A stretch of DNA of 64,000 bases from Tanytarsus gracilentus (Eukaryota; Arthropoda; Insecta; Diptera; Chironomidae), in assembly GCA_038502055.1 (NCBI GenBank), contig JAXRKN010000031.1:744001-808000 (forward strand), given 5' to 3'. Of this stretch, positions 49,490-61,800 are shown piece by piece (the stretch's first letter is position 1; the number at the start of each line of letters is the position of its first letter). The notes under the pieces were generated by a model. It did not search any database, had not been told where the DNA came from, and saw nothing but the letters and a program-made list of their open reading frames with translations. A program made the translations under genes and the position numbers.

Positions 49490-52400
49490 TTACTGCATAA
49501 GCGCCTTCAAAGCTCTCTTGGCTGCTGCCTTCTTCGCCAACTCTCGATTCTTTCCAATTCCCACGAAAACTTTAATTTCACCACGACACTCGATACGAAC
49601 TGGAACAGCTGTTTCTCCTGTTTTTTCAATAGCTTGGTGCTCGAAAAATCTAGGCTTAGCGCTGCCCTTGTGGAATTCAAATAGTTGACGAACAATTTGC
49701 TTCGGAACGTTTGCCATAAATTCGTGCAATTCTCCTTTTAACAGTCCATAAATCACGTCCCATGTCTTTGTCAATGATAAACCGCTATCAAGGAAAACAG
49801 CGCCAACGATCGATTCGAAAAGATCACCGAGGCACTTGGGTACATCAACTGACACGGCTTTTGGAAAAAATTAATAATTAATTGAACAATTAATTGAGTT
49901 TTAAATTTAATTTACCTGCGGCACTTGAATCTTCCTCGTTTTCCAAGAAAATTATTTGATCGGTAACTTTATGCTGAACGCTTACTTGATATTCGTCAAA
50001 TCTCTTAATTGTTTCCATCAATAAATGATTCTCGTACAAGAGAAACTTGTGCAATTCATTTCGAACTACGATGCATGCGAGAGTGACGTTATTGACGAGT
50101 GAAGAGCGTAGATCAGTTAAATTTCCGGGGTCCATATGCGGACATTGCTCAGAAATATAAGCGGTAATCTGTGAAAAAACAATTAAGTACATATTTTTTA
50201 ATTATTTTATAAACTTACTAAAAAATCGAGCACGGCATCGCCTAAAAACTCCAATTGCTCATAAGTTCCAGCAGACTTGACAGGATTCGATGAGTGAGTT
50301 AGCGCTTGAAGCAAGTAATATTGGTTTGAAAAATTATATCCGATCTTTTTTTCCAATTCACGACGATTGCTGATTCTTATTTCGCTAGCATTTGGAACTA
50401 ACATGCGATGAGGAATACTTTTTGTCAAAAGCTCATTTAATTTGCCGTCGTTATCTGGCAAAATGTTAAGCTTTCCACACAATTTAAGAGCAGAATGAAT
50501 GCCGATTGATGACACAACACAACCAATTAAAGCTTCAACTGAATCTGCAACAATTTTATCGCCAATCTTTTGCTCGAGAAGATTTGCAGCCAAGTTATCA
50601 TCAAAGTTACCGCACGCACAGTTGGAGAATTGTGCTAAATTTTTCTCATTCAAATAGCCTTCTTCGACTTCTGTGTCACTCAGCTGTTCAACATTGAGTA
50701 ATTGAGTCAAAAGATTCTTGTTTGCTTTCAGCTTCTTTGAAATATTATGAGGCATAGAAGTAGATGGAGCGAGGCCATAAAACTTATTGTTATCGCAGAA
50801 TTTTGTAGTTTTGAGCATTGCCGAGAGTCCATAATCATTTCCAATGTAGAAGAGATTGCGATTACTCACAAGACGTCCTTTGAGACATGTCAAGTGTCCT
50901 TCATGCCACTTCTCGTGCGATTTAAAGATGAAAAGTGATGCAATAAACTTGAGAAAAGCATCTCCCAGCGTCTCATATCTTTCCATGTCAAATACATCTC
51001 CAGCGTTGGATGTGGTCAACACTTTGATTAGGTCCTTTTGCTGGATAGAGTTCTTTTTGTTGTTCACCGAGAGAAGTTTGATGTCTTTGATTTCTGAACC
51101 CTTTAGTGCGATAAATTTACCAATTTGTTTGCGTAAATGGCGTAAATTGCTTGGAACAAAACTTCCTTGATTGTCCGTCATGAATTTCACATAATAATCG
51201 ATATCGGCTTCAGTTAAGTTCTGCCAATTACGTTCAAGATCCATGGGTAGCTTTTTTTCATCCCACAAAAGTTGAGCTTTCGAACGAACAACGTGGTGCT
51301 TGTTTTGTGCTTCCATCGCCTCCTTTAGAGCCTTCTCAAATTCATCTGAATGCATCTCTTCTAGGTTCTCGTCGTCAGAATCATCGTTTTCATTGTCATC
51401 TGATTTATAATCGCCGTAGTCTACATCGAGGCAATAAATTTGCTCGCCCATATCGTCATCGATTCCTTCACTAATTAATCTCATTCGAAGCTCTTCGGCC
51501 AAAAGCAAAAAGTGCATGCGATGCAAGATTGAAGGGAGAAGCAATGCTTTTAACCAAAAATCTCCCGGAAACTTGAAGTTGTGACAAAACTGAGGAATGA
51601 GAGATTCCGTTTGACTTGATCGCTTATCAATGCTGCGCATATTTTCACCAGACACTCCAGCTCCTATATATAATTTAAATGAAAGAAATTATTGAGTTTA
51701 TTGATTATTCCTTGATTTAAAAAAAAGCATTTACCAGGAAAGAAAAGATTCCAATTTTTTGAAATTCCTTTGACTTTTACCAAAAATTGATCATTTCTCG
51801 CGGTTAGTCCATACTTTAGCAGGTAATAATCTTTGTAGGTTTCATATTGATCTGACAGTTCAGACAGTGGAGTTTCATCCTCGAGAACTTTGAACACAAT
51901 GTAATTGCCTGCTTCACAATAAGTTTTGGTTATGACCTTGTTCAGATACTCGTGAGTTTTAAATTCCATACTGCGAGTCTCACTGCAAGACAATGGGTTC
52001 TTTGGAAGCTGCTGAAATTGATCAACCAATTTCCAGTCAATCTGCTTATATTCATCCAAAGGCACAATGATGAAAGAACTCTTATCAATTACAAAGTATG
52101 TCCGCCACGATTCGAGAACATCGCGAAAGATTGTAACTTGAAATTTACGCAATTTTCTCAATTCTTCTTCACTCTTGATTGCGTATTGCATGGGTGGTGT
52201 TTCAATTTCACACTCGACTTCACCCCAAGTTGGAAAAAGTGGCATTTTAGAGAGCTTTGGGAGGCGATTTGATATCAAAATGCCATATGAATTTGAACTT
52301 CCGATCATTGCATGAAAACTCTTCAAAAACAATTCATCTTTGGTGTCAAATTTTGGACGAACTGCGATGCGATAGAGATAATTTAGGCCGCCAACGATTG

Positions 52401-54814
52401 GAGATGATTGTATGAGCAATTTGGGAATGTTCATTGCATGAAAACGCTTGTTATTCTTTGTGCCAGCTTTCTTCTTATTATCACCCTCATATCGTTTCCA
52501 ATGAGCAAAGTAGTCGTTCTCTACGAGTTCAATTTTTTGCTCATTGCTAAATGGCGTCAAATTCTCAGTTAACTCACCTAATCTATAGAGCTCAATGCAA
52601 CCTTTAAATGCAGCATGTTGTTTAGCGAGTTTGAGTTCAGTTTGTTCATCTCCAATGATTTCATTCACAATTACTGGCGGAAGTTGAATTCCAACTCTAA
52701 TTCGACGAGGTGCATCATCGATACGACGCCAATCAATCGGAGTGTTACTGAAGCTGTCTGAAGTCATAGTTTGTGCGTATTGGTTGAGAATGTGGATAGC
52801 ATTCAGGGGCTTTAATTGACTTCCATTTGTTGTAATAAATGGCTTCCAAGCTTGAGTTTGTTGTTTCGCAATTTCTTCGTCTGTTGGCGATTCTCTATCC
52901 AATGTTTTAAAAATAAGCTCACTTTTCATTCTTGCATCAATATTTTTCCATCCGGCCATTTTTTTCCTGAATTTTGTCTCAGTTGCAGCATCAATCATGA
53001 TTACATATTTACTGTCATCGTCTCGAGCTCTACCACGTGACTGCATGTATGATCGAAATGTTTCCGGATGATCGTACCTAATTAAAAGAATAATTTGTCA
53101 AATTATTTTTGATGATTAGAATAATTATGCCCGTTTAACGCGAATAAGCCCCATTTCAAAATTCAAAATTTCAATGGCGGTTCCAAAAATAATTAGGAAA
53201 ATATATAAGAATAATAACTGATCGTACATAATTACTGCATTGCACAATTGTAAATCGATGCCTTCCTCCAGAACATTGGTGCAGAAAATGCTGTTTGTTT
53301 CCTTATTTGAAAATTTCTCAATGGCCTTCATGTTGAATGATTGACTAATGATGCATTCGATGTCATTTGGAAGCTCGTTATTTTGGCCAACAACAAAGTC
53401 AGGTATCAATGGATATTCTTCTCCCATTTTCTTTGAGTAAATTGAGTAATACTGAATGAGATGATAGAGGATTTTTGCCGATGAACGTCTTTGGGTGAAG
53501 ACCAGACACTGCAAATCCTTATCACGTTTTGGATCTGTAAACATTTCTTTCAGGCAATCGATTAATTTGACGACTTTGATCGACGAGTTATCACGAATAG
53601 TTGCTACAGTCTCTTTGTGAATATACATCTCAGTTTTCATCTTTTTAATGCATCTTTCAATTTCCGCAATACATGATCGTACAATGTCGCGAAACATTTC
53701 AGTCGTTCCAAAGCGTTTTGACAATTCGAGTTGAATAAGAACGCTCAAGAGATCGAGATAAACACCATAGGCTCCCATATTTTGAGCCTGATATATTACA
53801 TCCTTAAAGAGTTTATTTAAATCTTTGATGCTCATCGGAATCGTTTCACGCAATGTCTTTGGGTTGAGGTTCTTTCTATTGTTAAGTTTAATCGGAGTCA
53901 ATCTTAAAACCAGCTTTTTCATGCTATCGCAAATGCTCGCAACGCAATCGACGTTTGTGGGAAATGTAAATTTAATATAAAACTCTTTAGCCTTTGTTGA
54001 GTGCAAGAGAGCGTTCTTCTGATCTTCCAAATTGTTTACCGTAATGATTGTGCTACGAAAAGTTGATTCCAATTGTTTCAATTCACTGGCCACCGTGTCT
54101 TCCTTAATTTCATTACTGACACCAATCAACATTCCACTCAGACCAATCACTCTACAATGAGCCATATCGTCGTCAAAACTCTGCATAATTTGATGCATGA
54201 CATGTCCTTTTCTACCATGGTGACATTCATCAAAAACAATCACATTTGCTTGTTTAAGATCAATAAATTTTTTGGTAATTGCGTCATGGAAGCATTGTGC
54301 AGTCATTACAAAGATGTGATTTTTGTCGAGAAGATTTTTCCATTGAGCTTCACTGAAATTGTCCACATTTTGTTCACCAGTGACGATCGCGACTTTGTGA
54401 GTGAATGTTTTCTCTGCCGCTTCCGCTTGTTGTTTCGCGAGTGCTATTTAAACATATAAAATTAATATTTAATGTGTTTTTGAAGACTTTTGACTGTTAC
54501 CCTGAGTATTGACAAGAAAGAATGATCGCTTTCCCTCTTCTTCAATTTGATGAGAAAAGTGTTTAATTACTTGAAAAGCAATAAAGCTCTTGCCAGCTCC
54601 CGTTGGAAGGAAAACAATGCTATTTTTTCTCTTGCAAAATTCAATTATGTTCGACTGATATGGCCGCGCAACAAAATCTTCGATCTTCTGTATGTGCATA
54701 GAAAAAGAAGAAGAAATGAAAATGTTCAGATTACATGCAAGCTCGGATTTTATTTCTTTCTTTATGCACTGAGGCCACGTCACTTTTACTTACATGTTTT
54801 TCGTTCTCCATCAT
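49490..54814 (-). CDS. Dcr-2: Dicer-2-like ribonuclease III helicase
   Basis: Cuts long dsRNA into siRNAs for RNA interference and antiviral defence. Minus-strand exons: 54794-54814, 54501-54687, 53228-54443, 51735-53077, 50219-51663, 49916-50168 and 49490-49857; phases 0, 1, 2, 1, 0, 1 match, giving 1,610 residues. Domains in order: helicase with Walker A (LPTGAGKS, about 42), DECH box (about 141-144) and motif VI (QSRGRAR); Dicer dimerisation domain (HAAFKGCIELYRLGEL); PAZ region (TKTYCEAGNYIVFKV). Then come RNase IIIa (MERYETLGDAFLKF, about 1150), RNase IIIb (YEQLEFLGDAVLDF then GDLFESIVGAVFLD), and a C-terminal dsRBD (GIGKNRELAKKAAAKRALKA). An intact DECH helicase and the length point to Dicer-2 rather than Dicer-1. 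The start ATG pair is at 54809-54814. Confidence 0.95.
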
Positions 54815-55638
54815 GAATCATTGATTGTTAATCACTGATTGCATTTAACTTTTAAATTTTCTTAGAAATTGATAAGCAATTTCACAATTTTCAATTTTTT
54901 TTCGTCGATTTTCCAAAAATTTCACTTAACTTGACAGTATCTGCATTTGTTGGCACAGTCTTAAGTTAATTACCACACTTAAAACTTAAGAAACTAATTA
55001 AATTCCCTAAATTTAATTAAATTTCACAATTCTTCATGCACTTCTTGCAAAAAAAAAATTCACAATGAACAAAGAGAGAGCCGGCGTTTTTTTGTGAGCG
55101 TAAATCATTGAGAGAGTAAGAATTTGCCAATTCACCACAAAACGTGATTTTGAGAGTGCAAATTCACCACAAAAGCATGTTTGCCTTAGTTATTATTTTT
55201 CTAATTATCCTATTCAATTCAAAATTATTCTACTTTTTTAACCCTCAAAATATCGCTTTAATATACGTTGTAATTTCAAAATTATTTTTCCGGCTGTAAA
55301 ACTTAAAAGACTTGAAACACTCATCGAGAATACACTTGAAATAATCTTAAGTAAGAATTTGTAAAATTCTTAATGGAGAATGTGTGTATATCGCATAATT
55401 ATTAAAAATAATTAGGATATTTAGAAATAATTAAAATAATTAGGATAATTAATTTTAAAAATTACTAAAACAATTTCTGTAAAAACTTTTTAAAAAAAAT
55501 TTCAACATTTTTTGGACATTTTATCAATGCACCTCGATTGAAAATATCCCGAGTTTTCAGCATAAACATTTTTTTCTTTGCTATTGAAAAATAAATTTTT
55601 ATCAAATTCAACTAAATCTTCACTAAAAATGTATAAAT
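54815..55638. promoter_or_regulatory. Divergent promoter region between Dicer-2 and the RPS6KC1-like gene
   Basis: An 824-bp head-to-head interval that must carry both promoters. A direct repeat AATTCACCACAAAA occurs twice, about 25 bp apart (around 55130 and 55155), in a less AT-rich patch. No core element can be assigned confidently. Confidence 0.5.
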
Positions 55639-57746
55639 ATGGCGCTGCTCGGCGGACTAATTCACGTGTTCAACTTAATTGAAATAGAAAAGAGGAAAAA
55701 ATTTAACGTCTATAAGATTCAAATGATTTCATTTCCAAAAAATGAACATTTTTTTAACTGTCTTACAAAACAAATTATCGTAAAACGATACAGCGAGTTC
55801 AGAAAATTGGAAAATGACCTCTCGAAAAACTACAAGTGCTACAATCGGACGTTCTTCAAATCCGACACCGCCTTTTTTAAAAGGTAATGAATAACTTTTT
55901 TTTTATAATATGATAAATTTTAAAGTGGGACAAGGGCGTGAAATAACTATTTGATAACATAAATTAATGAAAATAATTTTATTCTAGATTCGATCCCGAA
56001 GTGATTGAACAACGCAAGAAGAACATTCTCAATTTTCTTTACTTTTGCGCTGAAAATCCAGTAATTTATCGATCTCAGTATTTTGTAAAATTTTTTGAGG
56101 ACGCATCACCCCAAGAGTCTCCTCTCCATGAAGAAAGTGATATTTTAACACCCACATGTGATACTCCCACTAAATCTCCCGATGACTCAATAATCTCTGT
56201 TGAAGCTCAAGTAGAAAACGAGTCAATAACGGACAAGCTGTCATCGGATGTCGATTATTTATATTGCGCAGCATTATCTTTCAGTCAAGCGGTTCAAGAG
56301 GAAGTGAACTCGCGTTATAAGGAAGCTTTCGATTTGTATAAAAGTGGCATCGATAAACTATTGACGGGTGCTAAAAGTGACAGTAATGAAAGGAGAAAAA
56401 GAATAGCGAAAACCAAAGCACAAAAGTATCTCGAGAAAGCTGAGCAGCTCTATGAAAATCATATTTTAAGGCAGCAAGAGAAGGATTTTTTCATAGAAGA
56501 TGCCGACGCAGATGAAATTCAAAGTATCGCCAATCTTGAGAGACCAATTAACAACATGTCTAAATACAAAGTCATTCAAGTTAATGAAAGGATTATGCAC
56601 GTACAGGACTGCACCGATAAGAAAATTTACATTATTAAAGTGATATGGAAAAGTAATACAAATCGTGTAATTTTCATGCCTCAAAAGATTCCGTTCATGA
56701 TTCCATTGCACAGTTTTTTTTCGACTGAAAATGCAATTTTTCTTCTGCTCCCTTTTGTGAGCGGCGGACTCTTGTGGAATTATGTGAGAAGTTACGAAAC
56801 TAAAAAAGTCGAAAATCCACAAATTGAGGCGCTCTTTGTTGAGCCTCCAAAAGAGAAGAATTTAAATGAAATTAAAGAAGAAAAATGTCCTGTTGAAATC
56901 AATGGGAGGTTAGCAAAGGACAACTCACAAGTAATAGAGGTGCAAGAAGCCATCGAAGCTCTGGATGAAATTGAAGACAGATTTAATGCACCCATTGTTC
57001 CCTCCTTTGATACCCTTACGAGTGACATCGATGTCAATGATCTAATGAAAGTAAGCCAAAAACTTTTACAGTCAGTAACGAGGACCTTGGAAAAATCAGT
57101 GACTTTATCATCAGAATTTGAGGAAAAAGAAGAAGTCAATGAGAAACTGATTGAGGAGGAAGAACCAATTCAAATTATTGATGAAATTCCAGAAGAACCA
57201 ACTGATTTAATATCATCATCAGAACTAAAAGAGCTTTCATCTCTTCCCGATATGATGGTCAAGTCATGGGCAGCCGAAATTATTATTGCAGTCCATTCCC
57301 TTCATAAAAATGGAATAATTTTAGGAGATTTAAATCTCAATAATATTTTACTCGGTCAAAATGGACACATTGCACTCACATATTTTCACCAAAAAGACAG
57401 AAATAATTTTCAACAGCTTTCTCACCTAAATCCTAAAGCTATGAAGTGCTTTTATGTCGCATTTGATTTTCCAATTACAAAAAGCTCCGACTTTTACAGC
57501 ATTGGCGTGATTATTTATGAAATTCTAACAAGAAGTAGATTTTTTCAGAATCATCTTGGTGGAATTTCAAAATTTAATGAAATTCAATATCCAGATTCCA
57601 GTGAAATTTCGGATGACGCAAAAGATCTTCTTGATAGATTAATTGTAGCGAAACCTGACGAAAGACTTTCTTTTGAGAACCTAAAGCAGCATAAATTTTT
57701 TGACGGTGTCGATTTTGATGAAATCGAGAAAAATTGTTTCAATTAG
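55639..57746 (+). CDS. PX-MIT-pseudokinase protein, RPS6KC1/RPK118-like
   Basis: Endosomal scaffold family; the PX domain binds PI3P. Exons 55639-55883 and 55988-57746 (phase 2) give 667 residues. The N-terminal PX domain (about 1-120) has the phosphoinositide-binding VKRYSEFRKLE motif. After an acidic linker, an MIT domain (about 180-255) is seen in SFSQAVQEEVNSRYKEAFDL and the LEKAEQLYENHI helix. The C-terminal half is a degenerate kinase with a long acidic insertion: the VAIK lysine is probably YIIKV, and the catalytic loop reads LGDLNLNNILL, keeping Asp and Asn. The DFG motif is replaced by LTYF after GHIA, as I recall for RPS6KC1 relatives. No glycine loop is seen, so it is probably inactive. 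It diverges from Dicer-2 and converges on the zinc-finger gene. Confidence 0.88.
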
Positions 57747-57758
57747 TAACTTTATATA

Positions 57759-57764
57759 TTTATT
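57759..57764 (-). terminator. Poly(A) signal AATAAA for the zinc-finger gene (minus strand)
   Basis: The reverse complement of TTTATT lies 65 bases past the zinc-finger stop. Cleavage 10-25 bases further on would fall at or inside the end of the RPS6KC1-like coding region on the other strand. Confidence 0.5.
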
Positions 57765-57810
57765 TGTCTAGCAACAATTTACAAAATTAATGCAATTATT
57801 TAGCGTGTTT

Positions 57811-57816
57811 AATAAA
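57811..57816 (+). terminator. Poly(A) signal AATAAA for the RPS6KC1-like gene
   Basis: AATAAA is 64 bases after the stop. Cleavage 10-25 bases on would reach the stop codon of the convergent zinc-finger gene at 57829, so the two mRNAs would overlap at their 3' ends. Confidence 0.55.
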
Positions 57817-57828
57817 GTTTGTGGATTT

Positions 57829-58654
57829 CTAATTCGGTGGTACAATTAGTTCATTACTTAAAATTATTGGTTTTGCTTTCATCTTTGAATTGCGAACTCC
57901 ATGAATTCTACTCAAATGCTTTTCTAAGTGGATTTTTTGAGAAAACTTTTTATCACAATCGAGACATGAAAATTTTTTAAAACTATGAAGCTGTTTATGT
58001 TTGGATAAGTTTGATGAGTTTGTAAATTCTTTCAGGCACACACCGCATTTATAGGGCTTAAAATTGGAGTGTGTTGAAAGATGATCTTTAAGGTTTGAAC
58101 GTCTATTAAATTTTTTATCGCATATTGAGCACTCGAATTTTTTGCTAGTGTCCTTTTTAAAGTTATGCGTTGACATGTGGGCAATCAAATTTCCTTTCGT
58201 AAAAAACTGACTTCCACAGACATTACAACAATAATTTTTTAATCCATTATGGCATAGCTTATGATTTCGAAGACTGGTTTGATGAACGAAAGATTTTTCA
58301 CATATATCGCATATGAAGTTCCGGATATTATTGTGAATTCTCTAAAGTAAACATAATTAAGATTTATTAAATTTTAAATTTTAAACTTACTAAATGCTTT
58401 AATAAATCCGAATTTCTTGAAAATAACTTTTTACATCCCTCAAAAGTGCATGCAAATGATTTTTCAATGCCAACATTTTTCTTCCTCTTATTGTGGCTCT
58501 CAACGTGAGCATAAAATTCTGTTTTTATGAAAAAAATGGCAGCGCATAAATGACATTCAAACGGCTGCTGCTCACTTTGATCATCGCTCGATAAGTTTTC
58601 CTCAAATTTTTCTGATAACAATATTTTAAAAACTCTCTCCGAGATTGAAGTCAT
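57829..58654 (-). CDS. C2H2 zinc-finger protein with seven fingers
   Basis: Minus-strand exons 58391-58654 and 57829-58341 (phase 0) give 258 residues. After an acidic N-terminal stretch (about 20-30), seven C2H2 fingers follow in near-tandem. They are FECHLCAAIFF...HVESH, CTFEGCKKLFSR...HLRIH (spanning the intron), FICDICEKSF...HKLCH, YCCNVCGSQF...HMSTH, FECSICDKKF...HLSTH, YKCGVCLKEF...HKQLH and FSCLDCDKKF...HLSRIH. There is no ZAD, BTB or KRAB domain. It is likely a sequence-specific DNA-binding protein; insects have large lineage-specific sets of these and no orthologue can be named. It is divergent from THADA, only 209 bp away. Confidence 0.9.
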
Positions 58655-58863
58655 AATTTTTAAAATGGTTTATGTTGTAAAAAATAAAAACAAGTGACAT
58701 GGATTATGCTCCAAATATCCCGTATAATTTTTGGGAATCCTACATGCACCCGTTTAAAAGAATCAGCTGTACGCCGGCTTTGTTTGTTTATTTTCTAAAA
58801 AGTAACACGTGAAAAATCTTAAAAGGGATTTTAATAAATAAATATTATTTAGAGTGAATAAAA
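58655..58863. promoter_or_regulatory. Compact bidirectional promoter with CACGTG E-box
   Basis: Only 209 bp separate the two divergent start codons of the zinc-finger and THADA genes. A perfect palindromic E-box, CACGTG, lies at 58806-58811, about 53 bp before the THADA ATG. A GC-richer patch (CAGCTGTACGCCGGC, about 58765-58780) also stands out. Such E-boxes are bound by bHLH-zipper factors such as Max or MITF/TFEB relatives; which factor binds here is unknown. Confidence 0.5.
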
Positions 58864-61800
58864 ATGAGTGAAAATAATTTAATTTACTTTGAAATTGACG
58901 AAGAACAAAGTGAAGGTACGCGGCATTAATTTGTTTAATTTTTATTGAACTAATTAAAAAAATTAATTATTTTTTAGAATTAAAAGATTTTTTTCGCACA
59001 TTTAACTCATCATTGACAATCGATCAACAGCTTAAAATCTTCAGGAAAATATCAAAAATCATTTTAAACCATGAATCAATACCGCGAGCACTATTTGAAA
59101 AGTTTTTTACTGCAAAAGTTAAACATCCCATAAAAAATGCCATCCAGCATGCCTTTAAGCAAATTGACGACGAAATTGCTATGAGAATAATTAACGAGGA
59201 AATCGAAAAGAAAATCATAAAGCTCGGCAGTTCAACGGTTGATGATCAATATCACTTTATTAGTTGTCTCAATGAGTCTTCGCAAATTTTCAAGATTGTT
59301 CCTAGAGCGATTAGTGAAAAGCCAGAAGTTGTTACCAATTTTTTGATATCCTCACTGATAAATCTATTCAATGAACTAAAAGCTGATCTTTCACCATCTG
59401 AATCGAGTAAAATTGCTAATAGACTTCACAACACAATGCAAGCTTTTTTAAGCTGCATCAAATTGTGCGTCGAGAGCACTGAAAAGTTTGCTCTAAACAC
59501 CCAGTTTCAAATAATTGCTGATTTATGCATGAAGCTTCTCACACGAGATGAAATTTTGATTGACACTAAAAATATTTGCGGCATGCTGATTGTGCTGAAA
59601 AATAATTTATGCAATGAGAGCGCACACTTGGATATTATCAGAGATGAAAATGAGGACTGTACAAAAAGACTTTGTTTGATATCGGGTTTAACACTAGTCG
59701 ACACAAACAATGCGGAAATAGGCGAAGAACTTTGTACAACTTTACAAAGAATTTACACACAAAATTCCGTTGACCATCAAGTTGTAATTGCCATATCCCG
59801 AATTTTTATGCAATTATCTAGAAAGCTGCAAAATGACGAGAGCACAAAAATTATCATCAACTTTACATTTTCTAACATCGAGCACAGTGTGGACCTCGTG
59901 CGTCATCACATAAAGACAACGCTGAAAAATATTTTAGAAGTAGGAAATGACAAAACTTCCGAGAGTGTTTTTGAAAGTATTTCTTCAATATCTACCATTG
60001 AAGTACAAGCTATCGTTGTTCAAAGTATTTTATCGGCCAAACCTATTGAGTTAATTCTCACAAAAATGCCCAACATTCTGACTGATTTTCTCACATCACT
60101 CCATAAATGCATGGAAAATATTTTCACATGCTGTGAAGTTCTTTCTTGCAAGTACTATGATGAGGTTCAATCGTTTGAAAAGTGGCATGAAAAAATCATT
60201 CAACCAATTATTAATGAGATGAATAAAAATACCGAGGGAAAAGGTGAGTTGGTTAGTTTAACAAAAAAGGACTAATTTATCTAATTTGTATTTTTTAAAG
60301 ACGACCTAAAGCTTCTTTTATCCACGTGCATTAAGAAGGACGTGAGAGCTATTGAGTTAATTTTAAAAAATCGTGATCAATATGACGTGTCATTCATCGT
60401 CTCATGTCTGAAAGCTGCTAAAAAAGCTTCGCTATTAGACGCAACACTTTCGACAAAAGAACAATGGCGTGGTGTCATCACATACGATGAACTCAAAAAT
60501 TGTATGATAAGCTTCGACGACAATGTTCGTTATTCTGCATTTCAACTTATCGCTGAAACTAAAAAGGCAACAGAGGAGTTTAATCAAGAAGAGCTTGAGT
60601 GCATTTTTTACTTCTATAAGATGAATATCAACATTCCAAATGCTACGATAAGACAATCCATCGTTGGTACGACTCAAAAGATTTTCGAACGTCTTCAGAG
60701 TATCATTCAAGTTAATAGACGTAAAAGAGACGACAAAAAATTGAGTGAAAACTTCCAGACTCTCTTAAAATTTCAAGAATTTGCCATAGAAAATCTAATC
60801 GAAGGAGCTAATTTTTCACGTCGTATGTTGAGTCTAAAATTGTTATCGTGTGCTCTTGAAGTGCTTCGTATACATTTCGACAGTGAAATCTACACGCTTT
60901 GGAGTGAGGAAAAATTTAGTGCAATCTTTAACGTCTTTTACGATAACTTCGAGAGCAATAAGGAGGCGGCATTGGAGATAATGAATTTTTTACCACGCGA
61001 CATCGTCTTGATGTCTTCACGGCTCAATTTAGAGTTTTTAGAGAGACTGGCAACATCAATCAAAACATCTGACAGCCTTGTCGCCGCCTATTTACTTCAG
61101 TTTTCCATCAAATTTTCTCTCTTTGAGCTCGCAAGTGAAAGTGAAATTCTTCCATCGACCTATGGCATGCTAATATGGTGTGAATCATTGCTACAAAAAG
61201 CATTGCAAATAGCTCAAAAGTCGATAATAATTTCTGGTGGTAGTTATACGCTCTATGGACCAATGTTGTGCATTAGATACATCGTGAATAAATTAAACTT
61301 GAAGGAACTCGCAAGCTGTCAAAAGTGGCGCGAATATTTTCATAGACTCGTGAAAATTTGTAAGAAACTTTCGGACGTTGTCGCACCCATTGTGAATAGT
61401 TCATCACCAGAAGGTGTCTATCCCGATGAAGAACTACAAAAGCTTGACGATGAAACATTTAACGTTCTCGAGAACACCACATCTCAAATGATTTTGGTAA
61501 ATGCATGGAGAACTATCAAAGAAATTTCCCTCTTTCTCGGTGACCTCTCGATTCGTGGATCTGGAATTATTTTAGGCACGTCAGAAATGCTTGAAATTGC
61601 TGATCATTTTCTCATTTTAATGACCAAAATTAAGCATCGTGGTGCATTCGAGCAAGCCTTCCACGGATATTCACAATTTTGTATTGCCATGAGACTGAGT
61701 CACGAGCCTGAACTTCGTGCTTATCCCGAGAAAATTCTTCAAAATTTAATTACATCTATTGCGGGCGACAGTAGTGAGAATGAAAACAATTTAGGGCTCG

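Noticed and set aside
53125..53227. Unspliced continuation of the Dicer-2 helicase frame to a stop
   Set aside because: The open frame runs on into an Ile/Leu-rich stretch unlike any Dicer. Splicing at 53228 to 53077 restores the helicase motif VI context.
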